Counted from the first letter of the stretch, positions 55,015 to 64,000 are shown. The stretch: DNA of 64,000 nt from Cytobacillus stercorigallinarum (GCF_014836495.1 NZ_JACSQT010000002.1:124001-188000), one strand, 5' to 3'. Made by a program: numbers and translations. Notes: generated by a model not told the origin, from the sequence alone.

Positions 55015-56205
55015 TTATATAATCTCTAATTCTTTTCCTACCGCTTCATATATAGTTAATGCTTGATCTAGCATTTCTTTCGTATGTGCTGCAGATGGCA
55101 TATTCCGTACACGACCTGTTCCTCTTGGTACTGTTGGGAATACGATCGACTTTGCATACACTCCTGCTTCATTTAATTTCTTACTAAATTCTTGCGTTTT
55201 CACTTCATCCCCAATGATACAAGGTGTAATCGGCGTTTCACTATCACCGATATTAAATCCTAATTTCTTTAAGCCTGCCTTTAAGTATTCACTGTTTTCC
55301 CATAGCTTTTCATTTAGCGCTGTGCTCTCCATTAACATCTCAATCGCTTTCTTACTTGCAGCAGCATCAGCAGGTGTAACAGATGTAGAAAATAAGAAAG
55401 GTCTACTTCTTACCTTTAACCAATCGATTAATTGTTGTTTACCAGCTACATAACCACCAACAACTCCGATTGCTTTCGATAATGTTCCAATTTGGAAATC
55501 CACTTTATCAGATAGGCCAAAGTGTTTAACTGTACCAGCACCTTTACCTAATACACCAGAACCGTGAGCATCATCTACATATGTGATTAGATCAAACTCT
55601 TCCGCGATTTTAACGATTTCTGGTAATTTAGCAATATCTCCATCCATTGAAAATACGCCATCTGTAATAACCATTACTTTATTGTATTGCCCAGATTCTG
55701 TTGCTTCCTTTGCTTTTGCTCTAAGATCATCCATGTCAGAATGATTGAATCGAATAATCTTTGCTTTGGATAAACGGCAACCATCAATAATAGAAGCATG
55801 ATTTAGCTCATCTGAAAGGATGGCATCATTTTTATCCATTACTGCAGAAATCGCTGCCATATTACAATTGAATCCAGATTGATAAGCGATAGCTGCCTCA
55901 GTATGCTTGAATTTTGCAAGTGTTTCTTCAAGCTCTACATGGATTTGTAACGTACCATTAATCGTCCTTACAGCCCCTGCACCAACACCATATTTATCAA
56001 CCGCTTCTTTAGCAATTGTTTTTAACGTATCATTTGTTGCTAAACCTAAATAATTGTTCGAAGATAAGTTGATTAACTCTTTCCTGTTAATTTTAATGAT
56101 TGGACCATTTGCACTTTCTAACGGGTCAATTTCGTTATATAACCCTTTATTTCTTAAATCCTCAAGATTTTCACTTAAAAATTGATTAAGAATATTGCTT
56201 GACAT
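55015..56205 (-). CDS. kbl: Glycine C-acetyltransferase (2-amino-3-ketobutyrate CoA ligase)
   Basis: A 396-residue PLP enzyme of the alpha-oxoamine synthase family: [12 protein letters not shown] near the N terminus, [16 protein letters not shown], the Schiff-base lysine in [15 protein letters not shown], and [16 protein letters not shown]. It cleaves 2-amino-3-ketobutyrate with CoA into glycine and acetyl-CoA. AGGAGGAAAAGG precedes the ATG. First gene of a kbl-tdh operon for threonine breakdown. Confidence 0.93.
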   Translation of the reverse strand: MSSNILNQFLSENLEDLRNKGLYNEIDPLESANGPIIKINRKELINLSSNNYLGLATNDTLKTIAKEAVDKYGVGAGAVRTINGTLQIHVELEETLAKFKHTEAAIAYQSGFNCNMAAISAVMDKNDAILSDELNHASIIDGCRLSKAKIIRFNHSDMDDLRAKAKEATESGQYNKVMVITDGVFSMDGDIAKLPEIVKIAEEFDLITYVDDAHGSGVLGKGAGTVKHFGLSDKVDFQIGTLSKAIGVVGGYVAGKQQLIDWLKVRSRPFLFSTSVTPADAAASKKAIEMLMESTALNEKLWENSEYLKAGLKKLGFNIGDSETPITPCIIGDEVKTQEFSKKLNEAGVYAKSIVFPTVPRGTGRVRNMPSAAHTKEMLDQALTIYEAVGKELEII

Positions 56206-56525
56206 ATTCCTTTTCCTCCTAGCGTTTCATCTTAATTTTCTTTTCAAAGCAGACAACTGTCCTCTTGAAAAACACAACTAATTCCTAGTCATGTATTTGC
56301 TATGTATAGGTTTTACAAATTATACTTTACCACATTTTAAATAATTGTACACATATAGAGGACATTTTTTCAAAGGAACTTTATTAGTTAATTTACCCAT
56401 TTCCCTTGAAAAATGTTCATAACTAATTGAATTAACTGCGGTTTTTTTTTGAGCATTTATATCAGATTATAAATGGGGCTATGCTATGATGGAAACGTTA
56501 AATATTACATATGGAGGGGTTTTAT
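56206..56525. other. Divergent intergenic region, kbl / FMN reductase
   Basis: About 320 AT-rich bases carrying both promoters. Nothing else recognisable. Confidence 0.4.
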
Positions 56526-57068
56526 ATGAAAATTGCTGCATTTGTTGGAAGTAATCGCAAAGAATCAATTAATAAAAAGTTAGCTATATTAATGAAAGAA
56601 CGTTATCAAGAAAAGCTAGAGATTGATATTCTCCCTCTTGAGGAGTTACCGATGTATAATCAAGATGATGAACTTGCACCACCAGCGGCTGTCATAGAAA
56701 TTCGCCAAAGAATTAAAGATAGTGATGGGTTATTATTTTTAACACCTGAATATAATCATTCCATTCCTGCATTTTTAAAGAACGCCATTGATTGGTTTTC
56801 CAGAGTAGAAAAAGTTATGGTCAATAAACCTGCAATGATTGTTGGTGCAACGCCTGGTGCAATGGGAACTGTAAAAGCACAAATGCACTTGCGTCAAATA
56901 CTCAACTCAGCAGGTGTTGGTGCTGTCACGCTTCCAGGAAATGAAGTTTTTATCGGTACCGTGCTTGAAAAAGTAGATGAGCAAGGAGAGCTTGTCCACG
57001 AACAAACTCTAGATTTCTTAGATCAGGTTGTAATAAATTTTATTAACTGGGCAGAAAAGGTAAAATAA
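56526..57068 (+). CDS. NADPH-dependent FMN reductase family protein
   Basis: A 180-residue flavodoxin-fold reductase: FVGSNRKESINKKLAILM (FMN phosphate site), PLEELPMYNQDDE, and TPEYNHSIPAFLKNAIDW, the signature of NADPH-dependent FMN/quinone/azo reductases. ATG at 56526 follows GGAGGGG, which itself overlaps an upstream ATG. Single-gene unit with a strong terminator; probably redox maintenance or quinone detoxification. Confidence 0.9.
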   Translation: MKIAAFVGSNRKESINKKLAILMKERYQEKLEIDILPLEELPMYNQDDELAPPAAVIEIRQRIKDSDGLLFLTPEYNHSIPAFLKNAIDWFSRVEKVMVNKPAMIVGATPGAMGTVKAQMHLRQILNSAGVGAVTLPGNEVFIGTVLEKVDEQGELVHEQTLDFLDQVVINFINWAEKVK

Positions 57069-57108
57069 AATTCATATCCTTTAATAGGTTAGCTATACAT
57101 TTCAAACA

Positions 57109-57160
57109 AAAATCCGCATTGTACCAAATAACGCTCGTGTTATTGGTACATGCGGATTTT
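57109..57160 (+). terminator. Terminator of the FMN reductase gene
   Basis: A long stem: AAAATCCGCAT and ATGCGGATTTT at the ends, continuing inward as TGTACCA...TGGTACA and GTTATT pairing with one or two mismatches. T tract on the plus strand. Confidence 0.88.
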
Positions 57161-57361
57161 GTATTTGTGAAAAATTCGCACTCTTTTATCAACTAGAATC
57201 ACGATTCAAAGTGTAATTGATAATTTCTTTCCGTCTTGCAATCATTTTTCACACATTTATGTCATGTAACATACTAGTATATTGGTGATTAAATTTATTG
57301 CACTCTCAACAGAGGATATATTACCAACAATATCGAAATTAAATTAATACAAAGACCTTAT

Positions 57362-57411
57362 TTATAATTATTATAAAAAAGTATTGATTTTCGAATGAGA
57401 AGTGTTATTAT
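57362..57411 (+). promoter_or_regulatory. Perfect PerR box and promoter upstream of the PerR-like gene
   Basis: TTATAATTATTATAA (57362-57376) matches the PerR box TTATAATNATTATAA exactly. TTGATT (57384-57389) and TATTAT (57406-57411), 16 bases apart, form a promoter directly downstream. The leader to the ATG at 57539 is about 120 bases. Confidence 0.75.
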
Positions 57412-57538
57412 TAATATATATCGTTAATATGTTAGTTATTCTCATATTTCGTTTATTTTTTCACTTTTTCTCATTTGCCTTTAAGTAGATCTTAAAGGCA
57501 TTCACTACAATTACATCACTATAAATGAGGGTTATAGC

Positions 57539-57958
57539 ATGAATAAAGACCAAATAGAAAGCTTGATTCCCTTATTAAAAGAGAAAAACTTAAGGGTTAC
57601 ACCACAAAGAATACAAATTTTAACAACACTAATTGACATGAATGGACATCCAACAGCTGAAGACATTCAAAAAAGAATACCTATTATTAGTCTCGCTACC
57701 ATTTACAATAACTTAAAATTATTTGTTGAATTAGGAATCATTAATGAGCTACCTTATGGCAATGGATTAAGTCGCTTCGAATTTAGTCAGTCCAATCATT
57801 ATCACGTCATCTGTGAATCATGTGGAAAGATCGCTGATATTAACTATCCAGAACTAACAGAAATTGAAGAAATGGTAGCTAATCTTACAGGGTTTTCCGT
57901 CAACAACCACAATATGGAAGTGTATGGGAAATGCCAAGAATGCATAGAGAAAGGATGA
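57539..57958 (+). CDS. PerR-like Fur-family regulator
   Basis: A 139-residue Fur-family regulator closest in sequence to PerR. The winged helix (ISLATIYNNLKLFVELGIIN) is followed by the dimerisation domain with the structural zinc site: C92xxC95 in HVICESCGK and C132xxC135 in YGKCQECIEKG. Of the PerR regulatory-metal ligands, His37, His87, His89 and Asp100 are present, but the one matching Asp85 of B. subtilis PerR is Glu81 (SRFEF). PerR senses peroxide by iron-driven His oxidation; the change may alter metal choice. A perfect PerR box upstream suggests autoregulation or control by another PerR. Confidence 0.88.
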   Translation: MNKDQIESLIPLLKEKNLRVTPQRIQILTTLIDMNGHPTAEDIQKRIPIISLATIYNNLKLFVELGIINELPYGNGLSRFEFSQSNHYHVICESCGKIADINYPELTEIEEMVANLTGFSVNNHNMEVYGKCQECIEKG

Positions 57959-57963
57959 TTCCT

Positions 57964-58077
57964 ATGAAAAAAGAAGATAAAATTTGCCCAGTATGTAAAA
58001 CAAAATTGATTAAGTTAAAGCATAGTACAATTTGCGCTTGTGGTAATAAGATTATGAAAGATAAAATTCCATCATAA
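57964..58077 (+). CDS. Zinc-ribbon mini-protein, 37 residues
   Basis: A tiny lysine-rich protein with ICPVCKTKL and ICACGNKIM, that is CxxC...CxC, a compact zinc ribbon. It starts five bases after the PerR-like stop with AAAGGATG as binding site, so it is translated with that regulator. Function unknown; a metal-binding partner or sensor peptide for the PerR-like protein is possible. Confidence 0.65.
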   Translation: MKKEDKICPVCKTKLIKLKHSTICACGNKIMKDKIPS

Positions 58078-58102
58078 AAAGCCATCGATATAGATGACTT
58101 TT
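58077..58102 (+). terminator. Weak terminator after the zinc-ribbon gene
   Basis: AAAAG-C-CATC and GATG-A-CTTTT form an interrupted 9-bp stem with a 6-base loop, immediately after the stop; short T tract. Confidence 0.5.
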
Positions 58103-58113
58103 CTCTATGATGA

Positions 58114-60699
58114 CTATAATCTCGGGTCGACTTCATCTCCTTCGAGGGCAAGTATAGCGACAATACATTCATGAATTCGGCCTAATTCTTCTTGCTTCAC
58201 AAAACGGTTTAACGCCTCTATTCCTAAAGAAAATTCTTGCAATGCTAATTTTTGTTTACGGTTTGTATTTCTTTTCTTCAACCGCTCTAAATTCTTCTCT
58301 TCTAAATAATCCATACCATATATGATTTGTAAATACTTTCTTCCCCTCACCTTTAATGCCGGCTGTAACAGTTTCCCTTTATCCCATATGGTAAACTGAT
58401 TGGGCTTAACAACCATTCCTTCATGCCCTTCTTCAGTCATTTCCTGCCACCAACCAATTACTCGCTCCCAATTTGATTCACCTTCAATTAGTAAATAATC
58501 AGTACGCCTAAAAATACTGCATATTTCGGATAATTCTTCCACATGATCCATATGCCATATATGCGACTGTTCGTGATATACTCTCCCACTATGGGCTAGG
58601 ATATGAAATGGAGCAATCACAATGCGATCAATGTCAGAAACCTCCCAGCAATACTTTTCATACACTTTTTGAAAACTTTCTGCACGTTCTAACTTTTCCT
58701 GATTTTCCTTTAACCAATGATTCTCAACTAGGGCTTCATTTAGTTCTTTATCCAAGATCATTCGATCTAGAATCGCGCTTTCGGCGACAAGATTATATTG
58801 TTTATTGATTAAGTCTTGTGCTTTTAAATTCCACGGCATGATTTCACAATCCAGTAACACAAAGTCTGTTTCGTACTTATCAAAATAATCAGTTCTCTTT
58901 AAACTAGATTGGATACCCGTTAAAATTTGCTCTTCAATATCCTTTTTAAAGAAACGTTTCCCACTTCTTGAATAAATCGCCCCTAAATTACTAATCCCAG
59001 TATAGTTAAAGGCCTCTTCCTCATTCTTAAAAATCAGTAAAATGCCACGTGAGCCCATATGCTTTTTCTCCACAATAAGCTGATTCACACCATGATCACG
59101 ATAGTACTGAAAAGCTTCTAATGGATGTTCTAAATAATCTGGTAACTGACTCGGAATAGGAACAGGACTCATAGTTGGTGGGAGATAAACCAGTTGATTA
59201 AAATGGGTATCAGATGTCGATAACGAACCAATAACCGGCTTTATATATTTACTTTTCACACTCACATCATCGAATCCTTCTATTTGTACGCGATAACCTT
59301 CAATAAGTGCTTGTATATTAGGGGGCTGCAACCTCTTGTTCTTCCATTCTATTATTGGGTTATGCTCGACCCCGTTATAATTTTTGAGGGCATCAACTGA
59401 GATAAATGACTTCTCAGGGTATCGGTAAGCTGTTAATTTCCCTCCGAATACCACACCTTGATCAATATTAATCGTAGCATTGATATTGGTTGGATACGGT
59501 CTCGGATCATGGCCCCAAACAATCGTCATATGACCTGAATGATGATGATACCATTCATCTCTAATGGGCCTACCATCTTCCGTACTACTTGATGATTCAC
59601 CATATCGACAATAATCGGATATTTGTTGGGAACTCTTCCCTATATACTCATCTTTAATCCCTGCATGCGTGCATACAAGCATTGGCACGCCGTCATCTTC
59701 GATTATATAATGTGCCGGAGCATTTCCTAAAAACTGAATGAACTCATCCTTCAATCGTTTTTGCTCTTCTTTTGAATAGGTTGCTAACCATTGATTGATT
59801 TCTTTAGCTGTCAATTCGTCACCATGTCGTAAAGTGACCTGATTTCCTTTTAACCATCTGTAAATTTTCCACCCGTGATTACTATCAATCATATAAGCTA
59901 AGTTATGATTAACATGATTCTTAAAAAATAAAAGCGTTTCTAAAGAGCGCGGTCCCCGACTCATAATATCCCCTAATGATAAAAACTTCCTCCCTAGGGG
60001 ATGAGTATAAAGCCCTTGTTCATTTTCTTCATAACCTAACTTCTCTAATAATTGTAATAGCTCAGTAAAACAACCATGAATATCACCAATGATATCGATG
60101 CCTGCACCCACATCAATAGAAGGAACTTCATCCATTCGTTCTATTTCAAGAGAGTGATTCAATTCTTTTATTATATGAAGTTGATGATAACCTTCCGTCT
60201 TTAAATAGCGCTTATCGTATTGAAATCTTTTCATTTGTTGTTTAATGCGCTTTGAACCTCTAGGCATCGCTCGTTCATTATCTCTCACTAATAATGTATC
60301 CAAATCGACATCCAATACAATGGCGCTTACCGGCAAATGATGGCGATGTGCAAGGGAAATCAATTTTTTACGATCATCACTATTTATATTAGTCGCATCA
60401 ATAAAACTACATTTATTTAAGCGACATCTTGCTTGTATGGTCAATTCTAGCAGTTCAAATGCCTCTTTAGAGATTCTTTGATACTGTTCAAATAAGATTT
60501 GCGCCTTCTCGCTATTTTTGTTTTCAACTGAGGTATACTCTTCATCTGCAACGATTTTTCTATATTTATCTGAACTTAAAACTTCTGACTCTTTTATTTG
60601 TCCACTATTGACCCATTTCTGCAACAATGTTGTCTTACCACTCCCAGAAGGTCCAATAAGTAAAACGACACCAGCGTTAGGAAGGGTTATTCTCTTCAT
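58114..60699 (-). CDS. pnkp: Polynucleotide kinase-phosphatase-ligase (bacterial Pnkp)
   Basis: An 861-residue three-domain RNA end-healing and sealing protein. The N-terminal kinase has a P-loop GPSGSGKTT (16-24). The central metallophosphoesterase (from about 200) has GDIHG (about 204-208), LGDIMSRGP and DSNHGWK. The C-terminal nucleotidyltransferase carries KHMGSRG at about 544 with the adenylated lysine. In the known system Pnkp heals cleaved RNA and, with Hen1, repairs it. The usual GDxxDRG and GNHD/E phosphatase motifs read GDIMSRG and SNHG here. The start overlaps the hen1 stop by four bases. Confidence 0.93.
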   Translation of the reverse strand: MKRITLPNAGVVLLIGPSGSGKTTLLQKWVNSGQIKESEVLSSDKYRKIVADEEYTSVENKNSEKAQILFEQYQRISKEAFELLELTIQARCRLNKCSFIDATNINSDDRKKLISLAHRHHLPVSAIVLDVDLDTLLVRDNERAMPRGSKRIKQQMKRFQYDKRYLKTEGYHQLHIIKELNHSLEIERMDEVPSIDVGAGIDIIGDIHGCFTELLQLLEKLGYEENEQGLYTHPLGRKFLSLGDIMSRGPRSLETLLFFKNHVNHNLAYMIDSNHGWKIYRWLKGNQVTLRHGDELTAKEINQWLATYSKEEQKRLKDEFIQFLGNAPAHYIIEDDGVPMLVCTHAGIKDEYIGKSSQQISDYCRYGESSSSTEDGRPIRDEWYHHHSGHMTIVWGHDPRPYPTNINATINIDQGVVFGGKLTAYRYPEKSFISVDALKNYNGVEHNPIIEWKNKRLQPPNIQALIEGYRVQIEGFDDVSVKSKYIKPVIGSLSTSDTHFNQLVYLPPTMSPVPIPSQLPDYLEHPLEAFQYYRDHGVNQLIVEKKHMGSRGILLIFKNEEEAFNYTGISNLGAIYSRSGKRFFKKDIEEQILTGIQSSLKRTDYFDKYETDFVLLDCEIMPWNLKAQDLINKQYNLVAESAILDRMILDKELNEALVENHWLKENQEKLERAESFQKVYEKYCWEVSDIDRIVIAPFHILAHSGRVYHEQSHIWHMDHVEELSEICSIFRRTDYLLIEGESNWERVIGWWQEMTEEGHEGMVVKPNQFTIWDKGKLLQPALKVRGRKYLQIIYGMDYLEEKNLERLKKRNTNRKQKLALQEFSLGIEALNRFVKQEELGRIHECIVAILALEGDEVDPRL

Positions 60700-62015
60700 A
60701 TCATCACCCCTTTTTCAAAAACGACTATCTGAGTCGGCCCGCCTCGTTCATGATCAATCTCACCTATACTAGAAATGGTTGCTTTATAAGCATACATAGC
60801 AGTCATCTTCTCAACCCATGCATGTAATTCTGCTCTTGTCCATTCAAAACGATGATCATAATGGCGCATGGTTTCCCCAAGTTGATAAAGAGTATTATAT
60901 TCTTTATTAGGTGTTGTTATAATGCAAACCTCAGGCTTATACTCTTGAAAAATAAGTTGCATGACCGTTTGCAGTTTTTCTTCAGCAATATGTTCGATTA
61001 CTTCACATAAAATAAAGACATCTTTATTCTTTAATCCATCATCATAATAAAATACCGATCCCCATTTTTGTATCGGCATTAAGAAACCCGCATTTTCGGC
61101 AGCTTTGGCATATCTTTTTGTCGCCTTTAACGTTTCTCGTTCACTTGGTTCAACCGCGATTATTTCACTCACATGTGGTAAAAAGCCTAATCGAGTACTT
61201 AGTTTCCCTTCTCCACTACCCATATCTACGATCTTTCTAAGATGAGGTTTGGCTTGAATGATCTCGATGATCTTTTCATAACGTCGTTGGTTTAGCCCTT
61301 TTTGTTTCTTTTCCCGTTCAACCTTTCCCTGTTGAAAAATCGTCCCGTTTAATAACCCTTTATATTTTAGGGCGCGTTTATAAATCCATTCCTTCTGAGG
61401 ATGATCCTCTAGCCAACCTTCACCGAAACGCTGGAGCTTTTCCGCTTCCTTTTCATCTATATAGTAGTGCTTATAATTATCAATAACTGGAATGAGAATA
61501 AATAACTGCCTTAATCCCCTTTGCAACGTTGTCTCACCTGTAACGGTTACATAAAGAGGACTGTTTTTCGTTTTCGATTGCACAGATACGGTAAATCCAA
61601 GCGGTGAAAACAACTCACGAAGATTCTTTACAGAAAGGTCTGTATTTACTGGCCCAAATGAAAACGAAAATTGAAATACCTGTTCCACATATGGTAAATA
61701 TTCTTCCTTAGGTAAGCCATTTAGGGCTGTCGCAAGAGGAGAGCGTATTAGTGATAAAAACAAACTACTAACTGCAAATTCACGGTCATTAATATAATGT
61801 GTAATATCTAATTTCTCTCCGCCATCCCTCACTAAACTGATAGCATCCAAAACGGCGTAAATCGTTAGTTTCACCTCATTTGGAGTAAAGCATTGATAAA
61901 AGAGGCGTACTTTATGCCCTTTATATTCTCTTTCATATAGACGTTCAGGATGTTTCGCCAATAAAAAAGAAAGGACATTCGCTCCTTCTCCCTTTGCATG
62001 GATCGTTAATTGCAT
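60696..62015 (-). CDS. hen1: 3'-terminal RNA ribose 2'-O-methyltransferase Hen1
   Basis: A 439-residue protein: an N-terminal bacterial Hen1 domain that interacts with Pnkp and activates its ligase in known systems, and a C-terminal methyltransferase (SAM-binding DMGSGEGKLSTRLG at about 262). The Hen1-specific metal site is visible as CEVIEHI (ExxEH) with a later His in YDHRFEWTRAELHAW. It methylates the 2'-OH at the repair site so that RNA cut by ribotoxins cannot be cut again at the same place. First gene of the hen1-pnkp operon. Confidence 0.94.
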   Translation of the reverse strand: MQLTIHAKGEGANVLSFLLAKHPERLYEREYKGHKVRLFYQCFTPNEVKLTIYAVLDAISLVRDGGEKLDITHYINDREFAVSSLFLSLIRSPLATALNGLPKEEYLPYVEQVFQFSFSFGPVNTDLSVKNLRELFSPLGFTVSVQSKTKNSPLYVTVTGETTLQRGLRQLFILIPVIDNYKHYYIDEKEAEKLQRFGEGWLEDHPQKEWIYKRALKYKGLLNGTIFQQGKVEREKKQKGLNQRRYEKIIEIIQAKPHLRKIVDMGSGEGKLSTRLGFLPHVSEIIAVEPSERETLKATKRYAKAAENAGFLMPIQKWGSVFYYDDGLKNKDVFILCEVIEHIAEEKLQTVMQLIFQEYKPEVCIITTPNKEYNTLYQLGETMRHYDHRFEWTRAELHAWVEKMTAMYAYKATISSIGEIDHERGGPTQIVVFEKGVMI

Positions 62016-62173
62016 AACAATCCCCCTTTTATATGTATTTAAACCATATTATACCACTATCCATTCCCCTTAAGGAATTTTTCTTTTATAGATAAATATC
62101 GCCTCTCCCCTAGTTAAACAACGAGAAATCTAGTATGATTATTAAATGATTATGAAGAAATGAGGATTACAAA

Positions 62174-63727
62174 ATGAGTTTACTTACAGTTGATCATTTA
62201 AGTCATACTTTTGGCGATCGAACATTATTTAAAGACGTGTCTTTTCGTTTATTAGCAGAGGATCACGTTGGGTTAGTTGGAGCAAACGGAGTAGGTAAAT
62301 CTACTTTAATGAATATTATTACAGGGCAACTCATTCACGATGGGGGAAAAGTGGAATGGACACCTAATGTTCAATACGGTTATCTCGATCAACATACCGT
62401 TTTAACCCCTGGAAAAACGATGCGCGATGCATTGAGAGATGCCTTTCTTCCATTATATAAAAAAGAAGAAGAATTAAATGAAGTCACAGCAAAGATGGCA
62501 GATGCCACACCAGAAGAATTAGAAGTTTTGCTTGAGAAAATGGGTGAAATTCAAGACATGCTAGAAGCAGGCGGATTTTATTCAATCGACTTAAAAATAG
62601 ACGATGCCGCAAGAGGGTTGGGATTAGATGCCATAGGTTTGGACAGAGATGTTGCAGCACTCAGCGGAGGGCAAAGAACAAAAGTCTTACTTGCCAAACT
62701 ATTACTAGAGCAACCTCAAGTTTTACTATTAGATGAACCAACAAACTATTTAGATGTTGAACATATAGACTGGTTATCCAACTATTTAAAAGAATATCCA
62801 TATGCCTTCATCTTAATCTCGCATGATACTGAATTTATGAACGGAGTCTCAAATGTCATTTTTCATCTAGAATTCTCTAAGCTTACTCGCTATACAGCTA
62901 GTTATGAAAAATTCTTAGAACTGGCAGAAATCAATAAAAATCAACATATTCAAGCATATGAAAAGCAACAAGAATTCATCAAAAAACAAGAAGATTTTAT
63001 CGCAAAGAACAAGGCAAGGTATTCGACAACTGGCCGAGCAAAAAGTAGGCAAAAGCAATTAAATCGGATGGAGAGAATTGATCGTCCTGAAACAGCTGCT
63101 AAACCAACGTTCGAATTTAAAGAGTCAAGAGCGAGTAGTCGATATGTGTTTGAAGGCGAGAATTTTGAAATTGGTTATACCCATGCCCTATTGCCAAAAA
63201 TGTCAATCACAATTGAAAAAGGGGATCGCATTGCCATTGTTGGTTGCAACGGTGTCGGAAAATCCACCCTCTTAAAAACGATGCTTGGGAAAATCCCAGC
63301 CATTAGCGGGAAAATTGAAAGAGGTGACTTCCTCTACCCTTCCTATTTCGAACAGGAAGTGAAAGGCGAGCAAATTACACCAATTGATGATGTATGGAAC
63401 GAGTTCCCAGCGATGGATCAGCATCAAGTTCGTGCAGCTCTGGCTAAATGCGGACTAAAAAATGAACATATTTCAAGACCAATGAACCAACTAAGTGGTG
63501 GCGAACAAGCGAAAGTACGTCTTTGCAAGTTAATGATGAACGAAAGCAATTGGTTGCTGTTTGACGAACCAACAAACCACTTAGATATTACAGCGAAAGA
63601 AGAATTAAAAAGAGCCTTAAAAGCATATAAAGGTACCATCGTCCTCGTTTGCCACGAACCCGACTTTTACGAAGATTGGGTCACAAAAGTGTGGAATGTC
63701 GAAGAGTGGTCAGATGCAATGAAATAA
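62174..63727 (+). CDS. ABC-F family ATP-binding protein
   Basis: A 517-residue ABC-F protein: two ABC domains (GANGVGKSTL with LSGGQRTKVLLAKLL and LLLDEPTNYLD; GCNGVGKSTL with LSGGEQAKVRLCKLM and LLFDEPTNHLD) joined by the basic P-site tRNA-interaction linker rich in Lys/Gln (KNKARYSTTGRAKSRQKQ). No membrane domain. ABC-F proteins act on the ribosome; its layout is that of YbiT/YkpA-type housekeeping members rather than a clear resistance factor, though resistance cannot be excluded. ATG follows GAGGA. Confidence 0.9.
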   Translation: MSLLTVDHLSHTFGDRTLFKDVSFRLLAEDHVGLVGANGVGKSTLMNIITGQLIHDGGKVEWTPNVQYGYLDQHTVLTPGKTMRDALRDAFLPLYKKEEELNEVTAKMADATPEELEVLLEKMGEIQDMLEAGGFYSIDLKIDDAARGLGLDAIGLDRDVAALSGGQRTKVLLAKLLLEQPQVLLLDEPTNYLDVEHIDWLSNYLKEYPYAFILISHDTEFMNGVSNVIFHLEFSKLTRYTASYEKFLELAEINKNQHIQAYEKQQEFIKKQEDFIAKNKARYSTTGRAKSRQKQLNRMERIDRPETAAKPTFEFKESRASSRYVFEGENFEIGYTHALLPKMSITIEKGDRIAIVGCNGVGKSTLLKTMLGKIPAISGKIERGDFLYPSYFEQEVKGEQITPIDDVWNEFPAMDQHQVRAALAKCGLKNEHISRPMNQLSGGEQAKVRLCKLMMNESNWLLFDEPTNHLDITAKEELKRALKAYKGTIVLVCHEPDFYEDWVTKVWNVEEWSDAMK

Positions 63728-63732
63728 AAAGA

Positions 63733-63774
63733 AAAAAAGCAAGATTCCTTTACAAGGGCAAATCTTGCTTTTTT
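63733..63774. terminator. Bidirectional terminator, ABC-F / SDR
   Basis: AAAAAGCAAGATT and AATCTTGCTTTTTT form a 13-bp stem with a 14-base loop between convergent genes, with A and T flanks. Confidence 0.88.
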
Positions 63775-63783
63775 ATTATTTAT

Positions 63784-64000
63784 TTACTTTTCATATATCA
63801 TTTTCTTCGTCATACCACCATCTACAGTGATATTCTCTCCGTTCACGAAGTTATTTTCGGGATCGGTTAAGTAAAGACAAGCTTTAGCTATATCAGCTGG
63901 TGTCCCAACTCTCTTTGAAGGGTGCTGTTGATGATCTATTTCTCGAAGTTGCGCCTGTTCATTTGTCTCAATCCACCCTGGCGATATACAATTTACCGTA
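63784..64000 (-). CDS. Short-chain dehydrogenase/reductase, C-terminal part
   Basis: The last 72 residues of an SDR oxidoreductase, continuing beyond the window end. TVNCISPGWIETNEQ is the conserved N-x-x-x-PG-x-x-x-T segment after the active site, and RVGTPADIAKACLYLTDPEN with FVNGENITVDGGMTKK is the typical C terminus. Substrate unknown. Confidence 0.88.
   Translation of the reverse strand, partial: TVNCISPGWIETNEQAQLREIDHQQHPSKRVGTPADIAKACLYLTDPENNFVNGENITVDGGMTKKMIYEK

Noticed and set aside
58114-62015. Hen1-Pnkp as a new type of defence system
   Set aside because: The pair is an established bacterial RNA repair system; only the phosphatase motif changes are retained as a finding.

Overview
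The window comes from the chromosome of an endospore-forming, low-GC Bacillaceae bacterium. It carries a Ger(x)A/B/C germinant-receptor operon, the spore proteins SspO and SspP, a CotM-like small heat-shock protein, topoisomerase IV (parE-parC) and a Firmicutes-type aconitase. The order parC-parE-yneT/plsY ... yneR-yneQ-yneP ... sspO ... yneN-citB ... sspP-cotM matches my recollection of the Bacillus subtilis yne/citB/par region, which lies near the replication terminus. A homologue of the replication terminator protein RTP about 5 kb from parC fits a near-terminus location. Genus cannot be fixed from sequence alone; an Oceanobacillus/Virgibacillus-type organism is plausible.

Layout. 1-5.7 kb: a hydantoin-type ring-opening cluster (partial HyuA, Asp/Glu racemase family protein, NCS1 permease, DUF917 protein, second HyuA). 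5.9-7.2 kb: two small DMT (DUF606) membrane proteins under an ArsR-type repressor that appears to be leaderless. 7.4-8.8 kb: an orphan HTH protein and an AT-rich, partly decayed spacer. 8.8-15.8 kb: a complete cell-surface complex locus (WxL adhesin, small LPXTG protein, two WxL proteins, DUF916/DUF3324 protein, sortase); the sortase start region is frameshifted at an A10 tract. 16.3-17.7 kb: an internally deleted IS66-family element with a perfect 8-bp target duplication, inserted at the 3' end of the ger operon. 17.7-21.4 kb: germinant receptor operon in the order B-A-C. 21.8-25.1 kb: Mga-type regulator broken by one base in a T6 run, then an MFS transporter.

25.8-37.3 kb: two unknown proteins, the RTP homologue, a PadR-DUF2812 operon with a well-formed promoter/operator, nitronate monooxygenase-type oxidase, an esterase plus Baeyer-Villiger monooxygenase pair, and parC/parE. 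37.6-53.9 kb: core genes (CoA-binding protein, PlsY, orphan sporulation-type histidine kinase, two BrnQ carriers with a GntR regulator and shared operator-like repeats, YneR/Q/P, a twin AAA+ ATPase, sspO, FbpB-like peptide, thioredoxin-like protein, aconitase, sspP, cotM-like). 54-64 kb: threonine catabolism (SDR threonine dehydrogenase + Kbl), FMN reductase, a PerR-like regulator behind a perfect PerR box with a zinc-ribbon mini-protein, the Hen1-Pnkp RNA repair pair, an ABC-F ATPase and the end of an SDR gene.

Most operons end in clear stem-loop terminators. I saw no rRNA, tRNA or CRISPR array. The items most worth a second look are the frameshifted sortase in the WxL locus, the RTP homologue next to a PadR operon, the leaderless ArsR gene, the PerR-like protein with an altered metal ligand, the Hen1-Pnkp pair with non-canonical phosphatase motifs, and the BrnQ/GntR repeat regulon.
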